Source: Candidatus Uhrbacteria bacterium RIFCSPHIGHO2_01_FULL_63_20
Lineage (GTDB): Bacteria > Patescibacteriota > Patescibacteriia > UBA9934 > GWF2-40-263
Reading direction: 5' to 3'
DNA: 49,360 bases
Assembly (NCBI GenBank): GCA_001791045.1
Contig: MGDT01000006.1
Coordinates: forward strand, 44,957 to 94,316
Positions 31,472 through 38,885 of the stretch are shown piece by piece. Within the stretch, counting starts at the first letter, position 1; each line of letters begins with the position of its first letter. The notes below the pieces were generated by a model that saw only the letters and a program-made list of their open reading frames with translations, made no database searches and had not been told where the DNA came from. The translations under genes were made by a program, and so were the position numbers.

Positions 31472-32311
31472 ATGCATCTTCGCGCGAAGCTCATCTTGAT
31501 CCCGTTCGCCATCGCGGCCGCGGCGTTCCTCTACGCCAACCGCGTGGCGGTTTCGGACGTCTTCCGCGCCGCCGCCCAACCGCCTCTCCCCCCCGCCATC
31601 ACCTACGAGGAGGTGGTGGAGACGGGTGACGACGAGGGAGGTCCGGTCGCAGGCGAGCGGTCGGAGACCCCGCGAGCCGAGGACGGACCTCCCTCGTCGT
31701 TGGGTCCCGTCTCTCCCGCTGACGAGCTTCCGTCCGCTTTCAACCTCGCCGTCCCATTCACCCCCCAAGCGCCGTTCGCGAACTGGGACGAGGTCCACGA
31801 GGAGACCTGCGAGGAAGCGAGCGTGTACATGGTGGAGCGGTTCTATGGCGGGCAGCCCAGCGGCCTCATCGACGCGCGGGACGCCGAAAAGGCGCTCCTG
31901 TCGCTGGTCGAGACGCAGCGCCGCTTGTTCGGGTTCTTCGAGGATACGACGGCGCGGCAGACCGGGCTGTTCGCGAAGGAGGCGTACGGCGTCTCGTCCA
32001 CGGTGATCGAGGATCCGAGCGCTGAGGACCTGAAGCGCCTGATCTTGTCGGGCCGGCCGGTCCTCGTGCCCGCCGCCGGACGCGAGTTGCATAACCCGTT
32101 TTTCACGGGCGAAGGCCCGCTCTACCACATGATCGTCCTGCGCGGCTGGACCGAGGAGGGGTTCATCGTGAACGACCCGGGCACCCGCCGCGGCGAGGGG
32201 TACGTCTATGGCGAGGCGACCATCATGGAGGCGATGGATGATTGGGATCCGGCCACGGCCGGCCTCTCGGGCGCGAAGCGCGTGCTGGTGATCGAGCCGA
32301 ACGAACCCTAA
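31472..32311 (+). CDS. C39-like peptidase domain protein
   Basis: 279 aa. The N-terminal transmembrane helix (about 4-22) is followed by a low-complexity linker (residues ~50-85) and a papain-fold C39_2-type domain: WDEVHEETCEEASVYMVERFYGG holds the candidate catalytic Cys, YHMIVLRGW the His and FIVNDPGTRRGEGYVY the Asp. Such domains cut peptides or are inactive binding modules. The linker contains a 17-bp inverted repeat in DNA. It sits between small surface-like proteins and xseA. Confidence 0.78.
   Translation: MHLRAKLILIPFAIAAAAFLYANRVAVSDVFRAAAQPPLPPAITYEEVVETGDDEGGPVAGERSETPRAEDGPPSSLGPVSPADELPSAFNLAVPFTPQAPFANWDEVHEETCEEASVYMVERFYGGQPSGLIDARDAEKALLSLVETQRRLFGFFEDTTARQTGLFAKEAYGVSSTVIEDPSAEDLKRLILSGRPVLVPAAGRELHNPFFTGEGPLYHMIVLRGWTEEGFIVNDPGTRRGEGYVYGEATIMEAMDDWDPATAGLSGAKRVLVIEPNEP
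31629..31700. repeat. 17-bp inverted repeat inside the C39-like gene
   Basis: Arms 31629-31645 (ACGACGAGGGAGGTCCG) and 31684-31700 are exact reverse complements with a 38-nt spacer. They encode the acidic and Pro/Ser linker, not the domain. Confidence 0.7.
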
Positions 32312-32317
32312 GCCCTC

Positions 32318-33526
32318 ATGTCCGTCCCGGCCGTCATCTCCGTCGCGCAGTACCTCGACCTGGTGAACGACCGGCTGCGCGAGGTGCCTTCGGACGTGGG
32401 CGTGGAAGGGGAGGTGTCGGATCTGCGCGTGTCCCACGGCAAGTGGGTGGGCTTCGACCTCAAGGACGCGCAGGGCGGCGGGGTGCTCAAGTGCTTCATG
32501 ACCGTGTGGCAGCTGTCCGTGCCGCTTGAGGACGGGATGCGCGTGCGCGTGACCGGGGGAGCCAAGGTGAGCGCCAGGTTCGGCAAGTTCCAGCTTGATG
32601 TCCGCACGGTTGAGTTGGTGGGAGAGGGGGCGCTCAAGCGCGCGTACCTCGCGTTGAAACGGAAGATGCAGGACGAAGGGCTCTTCGACGGCGCGCGCAA
32701 GCGTCCGATCCCGCGGTTCCCGGAACGCATCGGGCTCATCACTTCCCGCGAGGCCGCGGCGTACGGCGATTTCCTGCGCGTGCTCGGCAACCGCTGGGGC
32801 GGGGTCGAGGTGGATTTCGTCCCGGTGCATGTCCAGGGCGGGAACGCCGTCCCCGAAATCCTCGCCGCGTTCGAGCATTTTCATCATCTGGGCGAATCGG
32901 AGCGGCCCGACGTGCTCGTGCTCACCCGCGGCGGCGGCGGGCTGGAGGACCTGCACGCCTTCAACGACGAGTCCGTGGCCCGCGCGGTGTTTTCGAGCCG
33001 CGTGCCGGTGGTGGTGGGCGTGGGCCACGAGCGCGACGAGTCGTTGTGCGATTTCGTCGCGGACGTACGGGCGTCCACGCCCAGCAACGCCGCCGAGCGG
33101 GTGGCACCCAGCCGCGACGAGGTGCGCTACGAGCTCGACGCCATGACGCGTCGGGTCGAAGAGGTGTTGCGCGCGAACCTGGACGCGCGTCGTCGCATCG
33201 TGGAGCACGCGGCGTCGTCCGCCTCCGCGCTCGTGTCGCGCCAGCGCGAACGGCTCACCTCGGAACTCGACGCGTTCGGCACCGCGACCGACCGCTGGAT
33301 TCCCAATATCTCCGAACGCATCGAAGGGGCGTTGCGGGTGCTGCGCCAGGTGGATCCCAACCGGGTGTTGGCGCGCGGGTACAGCATCGTCAAATCTGGC
33401 AAAACCCTCCTCCGCGACGCCTCGGAACTTGTCGTGGGTACGGACGTGTCTGTACAATTGTCCCGTGGGACGTTCGATGCGAACGTTCTTCGTATAAACG
33501 GCACGGGCAAACAACGGTTGGTCTGA
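32318..33526 (+). CDS. xseA: exodeoxyribonuclease VII large subunit
   Basis: Single-strand DNA exonuclease with XseB. 402 aa. An OB fold at the N-terminus (GVEGEVSDLRVSHGKWVGFDLKD, then VRVTGGAKVSARFGKFQLDV) precedes the catalytic domain IPRFPERIGLITSREAAAYGDFL, the DVLVLTRGGGGLEDL block and VPVVVGVGHERDESLCDFVADVRASTPSNAAE. A coiled coil and a C-terminal segment DPNRVLARGYSIVKSGK follow. Next to xseB with a TGATATG junction. Confidence 0.95.
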   Translation: MSVPAVISVAQYLDLVNDRLREVPSDVGVEGEVSDLRVSHGKWVGFDLKDAQGGGVLKCFMTVWQLSVPLEDGMRVRVTGGAKVSARFGKFQLDVRTVELVGEGALKRAYLALKRKMQDEGLFDGARKRPIPRFPERIGLITSREAAAYGDFLRVLGNRWGGVEVDFVPVHVQGGNAVPEILAAFEHFHHLGESERPDVLVLTRGGGGLEDLHAFNDESVARAVFSSRVPVVVGVGHERDESLCDFVADVRASTPSNAAERVAPSRDEVRYELDAMTRRVEEVLRANLDARRRIVEHAASSASALVSRQRERLTSELDAFGTATDRWIPNISERIEGALRVLRQVDPNRVLARGYSIVKSGKTLLRDASELVVGTDVSVQLSRGTFDANVLRINGTGKQRLV

Positions 33527-33527
33527 T

Positions 33528-33734
33528 ATGGCTGCCAAAGGAAAGAAGATGGATTTCGCCAAGGCGTTCGAGGAGCTCGAGGCCATCACCCGGTGGTTCG
33601 AACAGGAGGGGGCGGACCTCGACGAAGGGCTCAAGAGGTTCGAACGCGGGCTCGAGCTCGCGCGCGCGTGCAAGGAACGGCTCGCCGAGGTGGAGGCCAA
33701 CGTGAAGGAGATTAAAAAGAAGTTCGAAGCATGA
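33528..33734 (+). CDS. xseB: exodeoxyribonuclease VII small subunit
   Basis: 68 aa. The family signature FAKAFEELEAITRWFEQEGADLDEGLKRFERG is present with the usual L-E-x-I pattern, then a helical C-terminus. It binds XseA. The ATG lies one base after the xseA stop and the stop is again followed by TATG for the next gene. Confidence 0.93.
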   Translation: MAAKGKKMDFAKAFEELEAITRWFEQEGADLDEGLKRFERGLELARACKERLAEVEANVKEIKKKFEA

Positions 33735-33735
33735 T

Positions 33736-34089
33736 ATGGCCTCCATCATCCTCCGTTGGGTCATCAACGCCGTCGCGCTCGTGGTGATCGCGAACGTCGT
33801 CCCTGGATTCGGGGTGGACGGGTTCTACACCGCGCTCATCGCCGCGCTCGTGCTCGGGCTCGTGAACGCGCTCATCCGCCCGATCCTGATCGTGCTCACG
33901 CTCCCCATCACCATCCTCACGCTCGGATTGTTCGCGTTGGTCATAAACGCGCTCATGATCTGGTTCGTGAGCACGATCGTGAAAGGATTCACGGTCGAAG
34001 GGTTCACGCCGGCGTTCCTCGCCGCGGTCCTCCTGTGGCTGACGAGCGTCGCGACCAACTGGTTGGTGAAAAAAGCATCCGAAAGCTGA
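33736..34089 (+). CDS. phage-holin-4-2-like membrane protein (PF04020 type)
   Basis: 117 aa, four hydrophobic segments. The N-terminus ILRWVINAVALVVIANVVPG and the block LVLGLVNALIRPILIVLTLPITILTLGLFALVINALM are typical of this bacterial membrane family, named after a phage holin but found in genomes without phage. No lysis role is implied. It follows xseB through a TGATATG junction and ends the operon at a strong terminator. Confidence 0.82.
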   Translation: MASIILRWVINAVALVVIANVVPGFGVDGFYTALIAALVLGLVNALIRPILIVLTLPITILTLGLFALVINALMIWFVSTIVKGFTVEGFTPAFLAAVLLWLTSVATNWLVKKASES

Positions 34090-34097
34090 ACATGAGC

Positions 34098-34118
34098 GGG
34101 CGCCTACGGGCGCCCTTT
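34098..34118 (+). terminator. terminator after the xse operon
   Basis: GGGCGCC (34098-34104), loop TACG, GGCGCCC (34109-34115), then TTT. It ends just before the UMP kinase ATG. Confidence 0.65.
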
Positions 34119-34122
34119 CCAT

Positions 34123-34815
34123 ATGTCCCGACCCACGTTCGTCCTGTCCCTTGGCGGCTCCATCGTGGCTCCCGAGCGGGGGATCGACACCGCGTTCCTC
34201 ACGGGGTTCCGCGACCTCATCCTCCGCCACGTCTCCCGCGGCTGGCGGTTCCTCATCGTCGTGGGCGGCGGCGTGACCGCGCGGCACTACCAGGACGCCG
34301 CGCGAGAGCTTTCCGACCTCACGCGCGAGGACCTCGACTGGCTCGGCATCCATGCGACCCGGTTGAACGGCCATCTGCTGCGCACCATGTTCCGCGGGGT
34401 CGCGCATCCGGCCGTGGTGAAGGATCCCACGCGTTCCCCGAAATCGTGGGTGAAGCCGGTCATGATCGGGGCGGGGTGGAAGCCGGGATGGTCCACGGAC
34501 TACGTCGCCGTGCGGCTCGCGAAGCGCATGGGCACGGACTTCATCGTGAACCTGTCCAACATCGACTATCTCTATAGCGAGGATCCGAAGAAGAATCCCA
34601 AGGCCGAGCCCATCTGCGAGATCGGCTGGAAGGATTTTCAGGAGATGGTAGGGGAGACCTGGGACCCGGGCATGAACGCCCCGTTCGACCCGGTGGCCTC
34701 GAAGCTGGCCCGGACGTCGAAAATGAAGGTGGCCATCGTGAACGGGACGGACCTCAAGAACCTCGACGCGCTCCTCTGCGGGCACCGGTTCACGGGGACC
34801 ATGGTCGGCGGTTGA
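34123..34815 (+). CDS. pyrH: UMP kinase, archaeal type
   Basis: Phosphorylates UMP to UDP. 230 aa, amino-acid-kinase fold. The glycine loop FVLSLGGSIVAPE starts the protein, then LIVVGGGVTARHY, then GWKPGWSTDYVAVRLAKRMG, where the archaeal/CPR-type enzymes place the nucleotide-binding helix, and LSNIDYLYSEDPKKNPKA near ATP. The C-terminus DPGMNAPFDPVASKLA fits the family. It resembles the archaeal-like form rather than E. coli PyrH, as seen for several CPR bacteria. No clear promoter of its own is visible. Confidence 0.82.
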   Translation: MSRPTFVLSLGGSIVAPERGIDTAFLTGFRDLILRHVSRGWRFLIVVGGGVTARHYQDAARELSDLTREDLDWLGIHATRLNGHLLRTMFRGVAHPAVVKDPTRSPKSWVKPVMIGAGWKPGWSTDYVAVRLAKRMGTDFIVNLSNIDYLYSEDPKKNPKAEPICEIGWKDFQEMVGETWDPGMNAPFDPVASKLARTSKMKVAIVNGTDLKNLDALLCGHRFTGTMVGG

Positions 34816-34840
34816 CGCTCTCCCTGCCCTTGGGTATAGT
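34812..34840 (+). promoter_or_regulatory. promoter of rplJ-rplL
   Basis: -35 TTGACG (34812-34817), 17-nt spacer, -10 TATAGT (34835-34840). The -35 overlaps the UMP kinase stop. The leader is about 185 nt. Confidence 0.7.
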
Positions 34841-34846
34841 GCCGGG

Positions 34847-34940
34847 GCAATCGAATAGCCGCAGAAAACGGGGGCCGAAAGGCATAATTCCCGTCGAGGC
34901 ACATCACCATTTCTGCGACTTCAGGTTGGCAGAATTTTTT
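34847..34940 (+). promoter_or_regulatory. L10-type leader with possible attenuator
   Basis: CGCAGAAA (34860-34867) pairs with TTTCTGCG (34910-34917), enclosing ACGGG/CCCGT and a GCC-GAAA-GGC hairpin. The strand TTCTGC (34911-34916) can pair instead with GCAGAA (34929-34934), followed by six T (34935-34940). The two folds exclude each other, a layout like transcription attenuation. L10 leaders controlled by L10(L12)4 are known in other bacteria; binding here is an inference. Confidence 0.55.
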
Positions 34941-34950
34941 AAATAATGCT

Positions 34951-35021
34951 ACGAACCAACGGACGGCCACGAAACAACAAACACGCGATCTCGTAGTTTC
35001 GTAGCAAGTCCGTAGGTTCGT
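34951..35021 (+). repeat. imperfect inverted repeat in the rplJ leader
   Basis: ACGAACC-A-ACGGAC (34951-34964) faces GTCCGT-A-GGTTCGT (35008-35021): 13 bp with one A/A mismatch. Between them lie CGTAGTTTCGTAG-type units. It appears to be a degenerate A/C-rich repeat in both orientations, ending 11 nt before the rplJ ATG. Confidence 0.6.
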
Positions 35022-35032
35022 AACAACATCTT

Positions 35033-35530
35033 ATGGCAAAGACTCGTGCCCAAAAGGAGGAAATGCTCTCCGGGCTCGTCGACAAGCTCGGCCGCATGAA
35101 GGCGGCGGTGTTCACCTCGATCGCGGGGTACACCATGACCGACGCGGACGCGCTGCGCGCCAAGGGGCGGGAGCAGGGCGTCGAGCTCACGGTCGCGAAG
35201 AAGACGCTGCTTTCCAAGGCGCTCGAGCAGAAAGGGCTTGTGCCCGAGAAAGGCATGCTCCAGGGTTCCATCCTCGCCACCTTCGGGATGGACGACGAGG
35301 TCGCTCCGGCGAAACTCGTCTCGGACCTGTCGAAAGGCAAGGACAAGGAGGGGATCAAGATCGTGGGAGGGATCCTGGAAGGGAAGTTCGTGGGACCGGA
35401 GGCCGTGTCCGCGCTCGCGAAGCTCGTGAGCAAGCATCATCAGCAGGGCCGCGTCGTGGGCACCATGTACGCTCCGGTTTCCGCCTTCGTGCGCGTGTTG
35501 GAGGCGATTCGTGCGAAGCAGGCAGCTTAA
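35033..35530 (+). CDS. rplJ: 50S ribosomal protein L10
   Basis: 165 aa. MAKTRAQKEEMLSGLVDKLGRMKAAVFTSIAGYTM, then ELTVAKKTLLSKALE and GLVPEKGMLQGSILATFG fit L10, which anchors L7/L12 dimers through its C-terminal helix (VRVLEAIRAKQAA). No Shine-Dalgarno sequence is seen at the ATG. Followed after an 85-nt repeat-bearing spacer by rplL. Confidence 0.95.
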   Translation: MAKTRAQKEEMLSGLVDKLGRMKAAVFTSIAGYTMTDADALRAKGREQGVELTVAKKTLLSKALEQKGLVPEKGMLQGSILATFGMDDEVAPAKLVSDLSKGKDKEGIKIVGGILEGKFVGPEAVSALAKLVSKHHQQGRVVGTMYAPVSAFVRVLEAIRAKQAA

Positions 35531-35540
35531 TTAACGTACC

Positions 35541-35611
35541 GTAGTACGTAGGAGGTAGTACGTAGGGAAGGCCTGCATGCTACGCACTACGCACTACCAA
35601 CTACGCACTCT
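35541..35611 (+). repeat. repeat block between rplJ and rplL
   Basis: A G/T-rich left half (GTAGTACGTAGGAGGTAGT) and an A/C-rich right half (CTACGCACTACGCACTACC) are near complements. A stem can be drawn: GGTAGT (35554-35559) and GTAG (35562-35565) with CTAC (35587-35590) and ACTACC (35593-35598). It could form an mRNA hairpin tuning the L10:L12 ratio. Confidence 0.6.
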
Positions 35612-35615
35612 ACTT

Positions 35616-36014
35616 ATGTCAGACGAAGTGAAAACCGAGGTCCCGGCGAAGTTCGCCTCCCTCGTGAGCGAGATCGAGAAGATGTCCGTGATCGACCTCG
35701 CGGAACTCGTGAAGGTGCTGGAAGCCAAGTTCGGCGTGTCCGCCGCCCCGGCCATGGTGATGGCCGCCGGTGGCGCCGGTGGCGCGGCCGCCGCGGAGGA
35801 AAAAACCTCGTTCGACGTCGAGCTCACCGCCGCGGGCCCGAACAAGATCAATGCGATCAAAGCCGTGCGCGAGATCACGGGCCTGGGCCTCAAGGAAGCC
35901 AAGGACATCGTGGACGCCGCCCCCAAGGTGGTGAAGGCCGGTGCCGCCAAGGCCGAGGCCGACGAGATGAAGAAGAAGCTCGAGGAAGCCGGCGCCCAGG
36001 TCACCCTGAAGTAA
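35616..36014 (+). CDS. rplL: 50S ribosomal protein L7/L12
   Basis: 132 aa. [20 protein letters not shown] is the N-terminal dimerisation region, followed by an Ala/Gly hinge ([13 protein letters not shown]) and the C-terminal domain [39 protein letters not shown], which contacts translation factors. The frame is open from 35577 through the repeat, but ATG 35616 (MSDEVKTEV) fits the protein. It ends at a perfect terminator. Confidence 0.96.
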   Translation: MSDEVKTEVPAKFASLVSEIEKMSVIDLAELVKVLEAKFGVSAAPAMVMAAGGAGGAAAAEEKTSFDVELTAAGPNKINAIKAVREITGLGLKEAKDIVDAAPKVVKAGAAKAEADEMKKKLEEAGAQVTLK

Positions 36015-36020
36015 GGATTT

Positions 36021-36050
36021 AAAAATACCTTGCGGTCGCAAGGTATTTTT
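36021..36050. terminator. perfect bidirectional terminator after rplL
   Basis: AAAAATACCTTGCG (36021-36034), GT, CGCAAGGTATTTTT (36037-36050): 14 bp with a GCGGTCGC apex. It serves rplL and, in the other direction, the convergent 719-aa gene. Confidence 0.85.
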
Positions 36051-36056
36051 ATTCGC

Positions 36057-38216
36057 CTATTGTCCTGTGCGGAAGCCGTAGAGCGCGTCGGGGGTGAGCA
36101 CGTAGATGGTCTGCGCGGTCTCGTCCACGAGGAGGTCGGTGGCGTCCGTGAAGGCGTCGGCCACGTATTGGGTGAGGAGCGCGCCGTTTTCCTTGGCGAA
36201 CACCATCACGCGTTTCTGGGCGGGCTCGAGCACGTACACGCGGTCGCTCTCGAGGTCGGTCCACAGGTCGAGCGCGTCGGTCATGGCCGGCTCCACCTCG
36301 GAGGCGTCCCACCCGCTTTGCCCGCTGCTCACGAACCGGACCGGTCCCGTGGGGAGCAGCACGAACACGCTTCCGTCCACGGCGAGGCTGCGCGCGTCGG
36401 CAAGGGGGGTCGTCTTGGATCGGATCCATCCGGTGGGGGAGCCGAATCCGGACGCGGTGGCGTTGAACCGTTGCACCTGCGTGTCGGTTGGTGAGGATTC
36501 GAGCACGTACAGCCGGTCGCCGTACGCGGCCACGTCCTTCCAGTCGTTGCCCGCGTCCGGCAGGAGGTCGGTCACGCGCATATGCAGGAGCTCGGGGTCG
36601 AACAGCGAGATTCCCGGACGGTCGTCGAGGAAATACGCGGCCGTCTCGTCGGCGGACGCTTCCCGTGCCGCGCCGACCGAGGCGTCGGGAAGGGGGAGCG
36701 CGGTCGCGGTCTTCCCGACCGGATCCACGCGCACCACCTCGCGTGCGGCCGTGAACGCGTACAGGTTGGTTCCCACTTTCACGAGCGCGCGCGCGCCTTC
36801 AAGCGACGCGAAGCGCGGCAAGTCGGAGAGGCGCACCACGTGGCGGAGCTGGTCGAGCGCGGCTTCGATGTCGGATACGATCTTCGCGACCGCCTCTTGG
36901 CGTTCACGGGTGGCGGCGGCGACGGAGGCAAGCGTGGTGAGCGCCTCGGTGTAGAGGACGCGCGCGCGGTCCTCGTCGCGGTAGATGGCCGCGGCGGCGG
37001 CTTCCTCGCGCAGCTCCGACGCCGCGGCGAGGCGCGTCTCGAACGCGGCGTCGTCCGCATGCCGCGCTCGCGCGCTCGACAGCACCGAGATGCTCACCCC
37101 GAAGGCGACGAGCACGACGACGGCGGCCAGCGCGAGGTATCGGCTGGAGTTCGGCACGCTTCCGGCGCGGCGCAGCCATCCGCGCGCCACCTCGTCGGCG
37201 CGCAGGCGCGTTTCCCGCACGATGCGGGCGCGTCCGTCGGCGCGCGTCACGTCCACCGTGGCCCGGCCCGTCCAGAGCCCGGCGGCGACGAGAGCTTTCC
37301 CGGCGCCGAGCAGGCCGTGCACCACCCGCGACAAGGAGCGCGGGCGCGGAGCATCGGAGGCGGGGGCGCGCCGGAAGACGCGCTGCCAAAGTGACAGGAG
37401 CAGCGAGGCGTTCGGGGCCTGGTCCTCGATGAGCCGTCGCGTCTCCTCCCGCGAGGCGGCCAGCGTGGAGAGCGAAACCTCGGATTTCGGCTTGGCTTGG
37501 GTCGTCTCCGGCTCATCGGCTTCCACGCGCAGCACGAGCACGGACAGGACGTCGTTGAAGGCGAAATATTGGCGGATACGCGCCGCGGCGCCGGCGGGGG
37601 GAAGGGTCGAGAGGATGGCGCACAGCTCGTCGTTACCCACGGCCGGGGCCAGGTCCTTGCTCGCCACGCAAAACACGTCGCCCGGATGGAGCGATCCGTC
37701 GAGAACGACCGCGAACGGCTTTTCCCAGGTCGGGAGCGCTTGTTCGGTGTGGATGCCGCGCGACAGGTTGAACACCTGGTACCGCTGGTCAGGGGTCCGG
37801 TGGAGGAACAGGGCGGCCAGGTCTCCGGTGCCGGACAGGTACATCTCCTCCTCGCAGGCGATCCCGACCAGCGCGTGGAACTCCTTGATGGGGAGCGACC
37901 ACTCGGTGGCGCGCACCAGCTCCGAGACGCTCGCGTTGAGCGAGGAGAGGAACTCCTCGAAGCGGTGCTGCGCATGGTCGCCCGCCCCGAATGACGCCGA
38001 AAGCCTCTGTACCTGCTCCTCGACCGTGCGGCACAGGAGGTTCGCGTCCGGGGACGGGCGTTTGAGGCGCGCGAGGCACAACGCGAACACGAACCCGTCC
38101 CGGCCCGAGAGCGGCCAAAGCGTCGTGCGGGGGGCCGCGGGGGAGGGGCTCGGGTCGGCATAGGTGCCGGCCTTGAGCCTCGTGTTCGGTTCCATGCTTG
38201 CCGGTTTTTCTCGCAT
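36057..38216 (-). CDS. PP2C-like domain, transmembrane helix and beta-propeller protein
   Basis: 719 aa from MREKPASMEPNTR. An N-terminal PP2C-like phosphatase fold (about 35-240): FVFALCLARLKRPS, FHALVGIACEEEMYLSGTGD, LDGSLHPGDVFCVASKDL; the metal-binding Asp residues of active PP2C are not clearly retained, so it may be a pseudo-phosphatase. A transmembrane helix lies near residue 365 (RYLALAAVVVLVAFGVSISVL), then a helical segment and a propeller-like C-terminus of repeated blades (GTNLYAFTA, GDRLYVLES, VFVLLPTG, DRVYVLEPA, QTIYVLTPD) outside the cell. It would couple an intracellular domain to an outside sensor. The start follows -10 TATAAT by 7 nt. Confidence 0.65.
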   Translation of the reverse strand: MREKPASMEPNTRLKAGTYADPSPSPAAPRTTLWPLSGRDGFVFALCLARLKRPSPDANLLCRTVEEQVQRLSASFGAGDHAQHRFEEFLSSLNASVSELVRATEWSLPIKEFHALVGIACEEEMYLSGTGDLAALFLHRTPDQRYQVFNLSRGIHTEQALPTWEKPFAVVLDGSLHPGDVFCVASKDLAPAVGNDELCAILSTLPPAGAAARIRQYFAFNDVLSVLVLRVEADEPETTQAKPKSEVSLSTLAASREETRRLIEDQAPNASLLLSLWQRVFRRAPASDAPRPRSLSRVVHGLLGAGKALVAAGLWTGRATVDVTRADGRARIVRETRLRADEVARGWLRRAGSVPNSSRYLALAAVVVLVAFGVSISVLSSARARHADDAAFETRLAAASELREEAAAAAIYRDEDRARVLYTEALTTLASVAAATRERQEAVAKIVSDIEAALDQLRHVVRLSDLPRFASLEGARALVKVGTNLYAFTAAREVVRVDPVGKTATALPLPDASVGAAREASADETAAYFLDDRPGISLFDPELLHMRVTDLLPDAGNDWKDVAAYGDRLYVLESSPTDTQVQRFNATASGFGSPTGWIRSKTTPLADARSLAVDGSVFVLLPTGPVRFVSSGQSGWDASEVEPAMTDALDLWTDLESDRVYVLEPAQKRVMVFAKENGALLTQYVADAFTDATDLLVDETAQTIYVLTPDALYGFRTGQ

Positions 38217-38223
38217 GTGTAAG

Positions 38224-38251
38224 ATTATACCCGACATTGGACGAGCGGCAA
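38224..38251 (-). promoter_or_regulatory. promoter of the 719-aa gene
   Basis: -35 TTGCCG (38251-38246), 16-nt spacer, -10 TATAAT (38229-38224), 7 nt before the ATG at 38216. A plus-strand promoter for the HTH gene (TTGCCG, 16 nt, TAAGAT near 38219-38224) overlaps it. Confidence 0.55.
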
Positions 38252-38261
38252 CGGACCCCTG

Positions 38262-38885
38262 ATGATTCCTGATGTGAGTGGCCAAGAATTCAAGCTTGAA
38301 CAGTTGTTTGGCTCAAAGACACGTGCGCGGCTGCTCGGGTTGTTTTTGATGAATCCCGAGAAGGCCTACTTCGTGCGGGAGCTTACGAGGAAGATCGACG
38401 CGCAGCTCAATTCGGTGCGAAGGGAACTGAAAAACCTGGTGGAGCTCGGGTTGGTGGTCGAGAAGGCGGGCACGGCCGGAGCACGCCCTGGCGCGACGCT
38501 CGCCGAGAAGAAAAAGTACTACGCGGTCAACATGGATTTCGTGCTGTGTGACGACCTGCGCTCCATGTTCAAGAAGATGCAGATCCTGCTGAAGAAGTAT
38601 CTTGTTCAGGAGCTGGAGAAGCGAGGCAACGTGGAATACTTCGCGTTCACCGGACGGTTCGTGGAACGCAGCGACGTGCCCACCGACATCGTGATCGTCG
38701 GGTCCATCGATCCCGCCGAGCTCCAGCGATCCATCGTGCAGTTCGAGGGGGACTTGGGCCACGAGATCAACTACACATTGCTTCCCAAGGAGGAGTTCCT
38801 GTACCGCCGACAGGTCGCCGACCGGTTCCTCATGTCCATCTTGGGCGGGGAAAAGGTGGTGATGATCAACCGCTTGGGGGTATGA
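38262..38885 (+). CDS. HTH regulator, possibly with nucleotidyltransferase-like domain
   Basis: 207 aa. The N-terminal winged helix (about 8-70) carries LEQLFGSKTRARLLGLFLMNPEKAYFVRELTRKIDAQLNSVRRELKNL, an ArsR/MarR-like DNA-binding layout. The remainder (about 95-207) has TDIVIVGSIDPAELQ and a beta-alpha pattern like the MNT-type nucleotidyltransferase fold, with a partial DxD-like site. Proteins of this shape recur in CPR genomes; the target is unknown. It is divergent from the 719-aa gene and coupled to the TsaB-like gene (ATGA overlap). Confidence 0.7.
   Translation: MIPDVSGQEFKLEQLFGSKTRARLLGLFLMNPEKAYFVRELTRKIDAQLNSVRRELKNLVELGLVVEKAGTAGARPGATLAEKKKYYAVNMDFVLCDDLRSMFKKMQILLKKYLVQELEKRGNVEYFAFTGRFVERSDVPTDIVIVGSIDPAELQRSIVQFEGDLGHEINYTLLPKEEFLYRRQVADRFLMSILGGEKVVMINRLGV

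Noticed and set aside
33457-33473. TTGTCCCGTGGGACGTT in xseA as a third site of the Cas2-like regulator
   Set aside because: Arms are only GTCCC/GGGAC, the CG-GT-CG centre is missing, and it lies within conserved codons, so chance is likely.
33736-34089. Prophage remnant suggested by the holin-like gene
   Set aside because: PF04020-type proteins are common chromosomal membrane proteins; no phage structural or integrase gene is near.
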